From a virus, in IMG/VR virus record IMGVR_UViG_3300025294_000256, positions 1 to 44,132 of that record: a stretch of 44,132 nucleotides of DNA. One strand, 5' to 3'. This document shows positions 40,460-44,132 of the stretch, in pieces (within the stretch, counting starts at the first letter, position 1; every line of letters starts with the position of its first letter). The translations under genes were made by a program, and so were the position numbers. Below the pieces are notes generated by a model. It was given only the letters and a program-made list of their open reading frames with translations. It did not search any database and was not told the origin of the DNA.

Positions 40460-40984
40460 TCACCTTGCCAGCTTGAAAATGCCGATTTCGATCTTCATGC
40501 CAGTCCTTCCGGCCTGCCTGCATGCCCGGCATGAAAGCTTTTCCGCGACAGTCTCAAGTGGGTGTCCAAACCACTTTTTCAGCTTCTGATCATAGCGATC
40601 GACCTCCGCCCGATACCCGCAAGAACAGCGGGCGATCAGCCCGTACCATTGTGGTAGCTCCGCAAGCGTGACTTGCTGAGCGCTGGTCCACCCCGATTTA
40701 TCGGGTATCGCGCTAGGGGCGACGACATCACGAATGAGATAATTGCCGTTTGTCTGGGCGAGGTACTTGCCCGGATACTTCTCGATCGCCTGCTTCCAAG
40801 CATCGACAACCACGCCGTTGATGGCCGTCTTCACGGCATATCCCAGGAACTTCCCGTTCTCGCTTTCCCAGACCTGAATTTCATAGTTATCCTCATCGGG
40901 GAGGCCATCCGTCGTCTTAGGACCGCCTAGCAGTCGATTCTCTGGGGCCGTATCTCTGGGCGGAGGTGTCTTCTTGTAGCGCAT
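40460..40984 (-). CDS. Hypothetical protein with C-terminal zinc-ribbon-like motif
   Basis: A 174-residue protein. A disordered Pro-rich start (PPPRDTAPENRLLGGPKTTD) is followed by a beta-rich middle (YEIQVWESENGKFLGYAVKT) and a Cys-containing tail (ARCSCGYRAEVDR; EKLSCRACRQAG) likely to bind zinc. It is the second gene of the SOS-type operon. The function is unknown. Confidence 0.65.
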   Translation of the reverse strand: MRYKKTPPPRDTAPENRLLGGPKTTDGLPDEDNYEIQVWESENGKFLGYAVKTAINGVVVDAWKQAIEKYPGKYLAQTNGNYLIRDVVAPSAIPDKSGWTSAQQVTLAELPQWYGLIARCSCGYRAEVDRYDQKLKKWFGHPLETVAEKLSCRACRQAGRTGMKIEIGIFKLAR

Positions 40985-40999
40985 CGGAGTAGCCGAAGT

Positions 41000-41167
41000 T
41001 CAGTCGCGATCCGCACACGGCCGCCAGCCGCGGGTAAAGCCGGTGCCCGTCGCCCTGCTGGCAAGATCCAACTGCCACCGCAAATAGGCACAGTCGGCAA
41101 TCAGGGTGGCGATCGCCGCCCGCGCGTCGCCGTCGTGCCAGGCGAGGGCTTCATCGATGGCGCTCAT
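41000..41167 (-). CDS. Small conserved protein, 55 aa
   Basis: MSAIDEALAWHDGDARAAIA then TLIADCAYLRWQLDLASRAT, ending in TGFTRGWRPC. It looks like a single helical hairpin and recurs in rhizobial phages. I chose ATG 41167 over 41197. It is the first gene behind the LexA-type promoter. Confidence 0.7.
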   Translation of the reverse strand: MSAIDEALAWHDGDARAAIATLIADCAYLRWQLDLASRATGTGFTRGWRPCADRD

Positions 41168-41273
41168 AGTTTCAGGTCGCGTTTCGAGTGGGCGCACGTC
41201 GTCGTTCTCCTGTGTCTATGCCACAGCAGGCATTATTCCAGTGGGATCAGATTAGCGGCCAGGTCGCCGGTGT

Positions 41274-41307
41274 GTTCTCAATATGTTCTCTTCACGACAA
41301 GAGTCAA
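41274..41307 (-). promoter_or_regulatory. SOS-type promoter with LexA box, leftward
   Basis: On the minus strand GAAC-ATATTGA-GAAC (41288-41274) matches the alphaproteobacterial LexA box GAAC-N7-GAAC. TTGACT (41307-41302), a 16-bp spacer and CATATT (41285-41280) form the promoter, and the box covers the -10. It drives the cargo operon from 41167 leftward. Confidence 0.75.
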
Positions 41308-41508
41308 TTGTCAGCTTGAAGAGTGCGCTGGGTTTCTTCATCTAGCTCAGGTGCGGCTTTGAAATGTCTCGCTGCGCTCCATTTCGGAGCGGACCGTTTT
41401 GGTGCGCCCTGTGTGGATATTGTCGGTGCCGAAAGCATGGAAAGCTTCTCACTTGGACTGAGCCGCTCCGCCGCTCTTAGCCTTCCCTCCTCAACAGAGG
41501 GAACCGAA

Positions 41509-42360
41509 ATGCAAGATAATGTAAGACCCATCGTGCCGGTTAGTGTTAGCGGCCTGACTCCTGGAGTGCCACCGACCGGTATGCCGATATTCGAAACCGT
41601 CAGGCCTACCGACCTCTTCGTAGATCCGGCTTACCAGCGCTCAATAGGGGAGCGAGGGCTGACCCAAATACGAAGGATCATCGAGGAGTTTGACTGGACG
41701 AAGTTCAAACCGCCCATTTGCGCATACTCGGAACATGACGGAGCAACGGTTTTGAAGGTGCTCGACGGGCAGCATACGGCAATTGCTGCGGCGTCGAACC
41801 CTCACATCCAGGAGATCCCGGTTATGATTGTCGAAGCTGAGGATACGATCGCACAGGCCAAGGCATTCATCGGGCAGAACACTCAGTCTCTCGGCGTCAC
41901 CAACCTTCAGCTGCACCAAGCCGCCATCGCGGCAGCCGATGAGGACGCGCTAACACTGGAGTTGACGTGTTCCGCAGCGAACTTGAAGCTTCTTCGCACG
42001 CCGAACTCATACACTGGTGACGGATCAAGGCAGACGATTGCCGTCAAGCAGATCGAGGCTTTGATAGCAAGGCGGGGCCGAATAATCGCGCGGCAAGTAC
42101 TGGAAACAATCGCCAACGCAGAGCGGGGACCGATTACGGCTACACACATTAAAGCTGCTGAGCTCTTGCTTACTGATAATGAGTATTCCGAGCAGATCAC
42201 AGCGGATGACCTGACATCCGCCATCGTCGACCTACTCTACACAGCGGAGGATGAAGCAAAGCTGTTTGCGGCAACTCACAAGGTCCCTATGTGGCGGTCG
42301 CTAGCTATAGTCTGGTTCAGGAAATGCAAGAAGCGGAGGAACGCCCTGCGAGCTGCATAG
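41509..42360 (+). CDS. ParB-like nuclease-fold protein (DUF6551-like)
   Basis: A 283-residue protein. A ParB/sulfiredoxin-type N-domain is seen: FVDPAYQRSIGERGLTQIRR, FKPPICAY and LKVLDGQHTAIAAASNPHIQ, with the DGQH motif. A helical domain follows (TNLQLHQAAIAAADEDALTL; ITATHIKAAELLL). GAGGG lies about 9 nt before ATG 41509. There is no ParA partner nearby. It may regulate or nick DNA; such genes are common near prophage ends. Confidence 0.75.
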   Translation: MQDNVRPIVPVSVSGLTPGVPPTGMPIFETVRPTDLFVDPAYQRSIGERGLTQIRRIIEEFDWTKFKPPICAYSEHDGATVLKVLDGQHTAIAAASNPHIQEIPVMIVEAEDTIAQAKAFIGQNTQSLGVTNLQLHQAAIAAADEDALTLELTCSAANLKLLRTPNSYTGDGSRQTIAVKQIEALIARRGRIIARQVLETIANAERGPITATHIKAAELLLTDNEYSEQITADDLTSAIVDLLYTAEDEAKLFAATHKVPMWRSLAIVWFRKCKKRRNALRAA

Positions 42361-42366
42361 CATCGG

Positions 42367-42393
42367 TTGGGGCGGTAATTCACGCTGCCCCAA
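42367..42393 (+). terminator. Hairpin after ParB-like gene
   Basis: A TTGGGGC / GCCCCAA stem with a 13-nt loop lies 6 nt after the stop. There is no T-run, so it is a weak terminator or pause. The 150 bp between it and the next hairpin show nothing recognisable. Confidence 0.4.
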
Positions 42394-42546
42394 ACCACTA
42401 TCCGCTCTGCGCATGATTCGTATGCGCCCTCATTATCATCGCTCGCTGACAGTGCGCGAAAGGTGAGGGGAGCGCGCCGGGTTTCATAATGAAATCAATG
42501 GGCACAGCAAGGGGGCAGGTGAGGGGTTTCGATACCCCCGAAAAGC

Positions 42547-42573
42547 AAAAAGGCCCTGTGAAAACAGAGCCTT
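42547..42573 (-). terminator. tRNA-Val terminator carried on the prophage end
   Basis: On the minus strand AAGGCtCTGT-TTTC-ACAGgGCCTT is followed by TTT and lies 14 nt after the tRNA 3' end. It is inside the prophage, so the element supplies a terminator to the tRNA it occupies. Confidence 0.7.
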
Positions 42574-42586
42574 GCAAGAAAACGTT

Positions 42587-42603
42587 TGGTGGGCGATGAG
42601 AGA
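42587..42603. repeat. Right attachment site core (within tRNA-Val)
   Basis: Identical to 1381-1397. It forms the last 17 nt of tRNA-Val, including the encoded CCA, so integration restores a complete tRNA. Confidence 0.9.
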
Positions 42604-42662
42604 CTCGAACTCCCGACATCCTCGGTGTAAACGAGGCGCTCTACCAACTGAGCTAATCGCCC
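42587..42662 (-). tRNA. tRNA-Val (anticodon TAC)
   Basis: A 76-nt cloverleaf: acceptor GGGCGAT / ATCGCCC, D loop AGCTCAGTTGGTAGAGC, anticodon stem-loop CCTCGTTTACACCGAGG (TAC), T arm GGGAGTTCGAGTCTCT (with one mismatch-tolerant pair), encoded CCA. It is the integration target. Confidence 0.95.
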
Positions 42663-42812
42663 GCCGCGTTGGTGGCTGTGATCTATGCGGAACCGGATCG
42701 AACCGCAAGAGGCAATTGCAAAGTTTTCTGCATTTTTTTGAAGGGTGCGGTGATGATGCGGGAGGGTGTGGAAACATTTCGTGCGGCGTCATTCTTTTGT
42801 CTTGAAACCTGC

Positions 42813-42841
42813 TTGACACCCAAAGGCGAACCCCGTAGTTA
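42813..42841 (+). promoter_or_regulatory. Promoter for tandem tRNA-Asp genes
   Basis: TTGACA (42813-42818), 17-bp spacer, TAGTTA (42836-42841), 65 bp before the first tRNA-Asp. It is a strong stable-RNA-type -35. Confidence 0.65.
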
Positions 42842-42906
42842 GCCGCTCATCGAACGGCCAAGGCCGCTCGGGACGGATGCCTTGTCATCCGGTCGCTTTC
42901 GAGGAT

Positions 42907-42983
42907 GCGGGTGTAGCTCAGTCGGTTAGAGTGCCGGCCTGTCACGCCGGAGGTCGCGGGTTCGAGCCCCGTCACTCGCGCCA
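42907..42983 (+). tRNA. tRNA-Asp (anticodon GTC), copy 1
   Basis: 77 nt with encoded CCA: acceptor GCGGGTG / CACTCGC (one G-T type mismatch), anticodon stem-loop CCGGCCTGTCACGCCGG (GTC), T arm TCGCGGGTTCGAGCCCCG. Identical to the copy at 43030. Confidence 0.95.
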
Positions 42984-43029
42984 CTCGAAAGGCCGGACCA
43001 TCATCCAGGACTTAAGGTCCAAAAGATGC

Positions 43030-43106
43030 GCGGGTGTAGCTCAGTCGGTTAGAGTGCCGGCCTGTCACGCCGGAGGTCGCGGGTTCGAGCCCCGTCACTC
43101 GCGCCA
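43030..43106 (+). tRNA. tRNA-Asp (anticodon GTC), copy 2
   Basis: Identical in sequence to copy 1 and separated from it by 46 bp. The pair is probably transcribed as one unit from the promoter at 42813. Confidence 0.95.
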
Positions 43107-43244
43107 TTCTTCTTTCTCTTCCAGTTTATTGCCGCTTTTTCTTCATGTGAAGAACGAGCTGCGATTTCCGCTTCTGACGCTGAATGTTTGCAGGCCTCTC
43201 TGCGTCTCGGATATAGCGACGCGTCAAAAAGAGAGAGGATTCGC

Positions 43245-44132
43245 ATGCGAAACGTCACGATGATTCTGGCCGGGTGCGCTGCGCTCGTCGCGCTCAGCAT
43301 TCTGTTCGGCTCCTGGTTCACCGTCGACCAGGGGGAGCGCGGCGTGATCCTGCGCTACGGCGCCATTTCCGGCACGGCCGAGCCGGGTCTCGGTTTCAAG
43401 CTGCCATTCATCGATTCGATCGTGCGCGTGTCCGTGCAGTCCAAGGCCGTGGTCTATGAGAAGATGGAAGCCTACAGCCGCGACCAGCAACCGGCCGAGA
43501 TTCGTCTTTCGGTGAACTATCGCATCCCCGCCGACCGCGTGCAGGAAGTCTACGCCACCTATGGCGGGGAGGACGGCCTTCTGTCGCGCCTGATTGAGCG
43601 CAAGGTCTTCGAGGAGACGAAGACGGTGTTCGGCCGCTTCAATGCGGTGACGGCGATCCAGGAGCGCGGACGGCTGAACGCGGAAATCGCCTCCGCCATC
43701 CAGCAGGGCGTTTCCGGCCCTGTCCTCATCGATAGCGTTCAGATCGAGAACATCGATTTTTCGGATGCCTACGAGGCGAGCATCGAACAGCGCATGCTGG
43801 CCGAGGTCGAGGTGCAGCGCCTGCGGCAGAACGCCGAGCGCGAGAAGGTGCAGGCGGAAATCACGGTGACGCAGGCGCGTGCCCAGGCCGATGCGCGGCG
43901 CGCCGAGGCCCAGGCGCAGGCCGATGCCGTCAGGCTGGCGGCGCAGGCCGAATCGGAAGCGATCCGCCTGCGCGGCGAGGCGGAGGCCGAAGCCATCAAG
44001 GCGCGGGGCGATGCGCTGAAGGACAATCCGGGCCTCGTGGCGCTGACGCAGGCGGAGAAATGGGATGGCCAGCTGCCGCGCACCATGCTGCCGGGCGGCG
44101 CCGTTCCCATGCTGAACCTCAACCCGAATTGA
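43245..44132 (+). CDS. SPFH / Band 7 (prohibitin-family) membrane protein
   Basis: A 295-residue protein. One N-terminal membrane segment (MILAGCAALVALSILFGSWF) is followed by the SPFH domain (VDQGERGVILRYGAISGTAE, GLGFKLPFIDSIVRV) and a long Ala/Glu/Arg/Gln coiled coil (RAEAQAQADAVRLAAQAESE). Prohibitin-like proteins form membrane rings that organise lipid domains or control FtsH-type proteases. I chose ATG 43245, with GAGAGAGGA upstream, rather than 43188. It is host chromosome, outside the prophage. HflC itself is a relative, but no hflK is visible in the window. Confidence 0.85.
   Translation: MRNVTMILAGCAALVALSILFGSWFTVDQGERGVILRYGAISGTAEPGLGFKLPFIDSIVRVSVQSKAVVYEKMEAYSRDQQPAEIRLSVNYRIPADRVQEVYATYGGEDGLLSRLIERKVFEETKTVFGRFNAVTAIQERGRLNAEIASAIQQGVSGPVLIDSVQIENIDFSDAYEASIEQRMLAEVEVQRLRQNAEREKVQAEITVTQARAQADARRAEAQAQADAVRLAAQAESEAIRLRGEAEAEAIKARGDALKDNPGLVALTQAEKWDGQLPRTMLPGGAVPMLNLNPN

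Larger units (their letters stand above)
1381..42603. mobile_element. Siphovirus-type prophage integrated at tRNA-Val
   Basis: The element is bounded by two copies of a 17-bp sequence (TCTCTCATCGCCCACCA on the minus strand) that forms the 3' end of the intact tRNA-Val at the right edge. Between them lies a full temperate-phage gene set in canonical order: integrase, repressor and Cro, helicase and initiator, antiterminator, terminase, HK97-type head, non-contractile tail (tape measure and tube but no sheath), lysis genes and cargo. The integrase lies just inside the left copy and reads toward it, as is usual. The tail-tip gene and helicase carry suspicious changes, so competence is uncertain. 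Boundaries are precise to the repeat. Confidence 0.95.

Noticed and set aside
42907-43106. Tandem tRNA-Asp copies as att duplication
   Set aside because: Both are complete, identical tRNAs with a promoter upstream. They are an ordinary tandem tRNA pair outside the prophage core repeats.
1-44132. CRISPR array, rRNA or insertion sequence
   Set aside because: I saw no regularly spaced direct repeats with unique spacers, no rRNA-like stretches and no transposase reading frame. The 21-bp repeats at 8997 are tandem without spacers.

Overview
The window is a complete, roughly 41.2-kb siphovirus-type prophage in the chromosome of an alphaproteobacterium, most likely Rhizobiaceae (Rhizobium, Agrobacterium, Shinella or Ensifer-like). 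The grounds are high-GC codon use, many small proteins that recur in rhizobial phages, a GAAC-N7-GAAC SOS box typical of alphaproteobacteria, and the flanking gene set. The prophage sits in the 3' end of a tRNA-Val(TAC) gene. A 17-bp copy of the tRNA 3' end lies at 1381-1397 and the intact tRNA is at 42587-42662, so the element spans about 1381-42603. Right of it are two identical tRNA-Asp genes and an SPFH (prohibitin-type) membrane protein gene. Left of it is a frameshifted second integrase, probably from another element stacked on the same tRNA.

Layout. (1) 1.4-5.0 kb, leftward: integrase, small early proteins, one protein with a Tat-like leader, and a small ribbon-helix-helix (RHH) regulator that diverges from a paralogous RHH/coiled-coil gene. 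(2) 6.0-7.1 kb, immunity region: an S24-type repressor and a Cro-like HTH protein, with palindromic operators at both a PL-like and a PR-like promoter. (3) 7.1-10.7 kb, rightward: DnaB-type helicase, an O-like initiator gene carrying internal iteron-like repeats (probable origin), and a NusG-like antiterminator. (4) 10.9-13.5 kb: small accessory genes, mostly leftward, including membrane and zinc-ribbon proteins. (5) 13.5-35.3 kb: one long rightward late operon with HNH nuclease, TerS, TerL, portal, protease, capsid, connectors, tail tube, frameshifting tail chaperones, tape measure, tail tip, fibres and lysis genes, interrupted by two small leftward cargo genes. (6) 35.3-42.4 kb: cargo region with an RHH plus HEPN-like pair, a BstA-like candidate, a PD-(D/E)XK nuclease, secreted and lipoprotein genes behind an SOS-type promoter, and a ParB-like protein.

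How it works together. The repressor holds PL and PR through AATCCGT-CAA-ACGGATT operators. Its S24 domain and the SOS box at the right end couple induction and cargo expression to DNA damage. The early right operon replicates the genome, and a NusG-like protein probably drives late transcription. The late operon builds an HK97-like head and a long non-contractile tail, and lysis uses a membrane-anchored lysozyme plus an overlapping spanin pair.

Possible defects. There is a +1-base frameshift in the tail-tip gene, a Gly-to-Cys change in the helicase P-loop, and an in-frame amber codon in a small cargo gene. If these are real rather than assembly errors, the prophage may be unable to make infectious particles while its cargo stays active. 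All family names come from reading the protein sequences; no database search was made.
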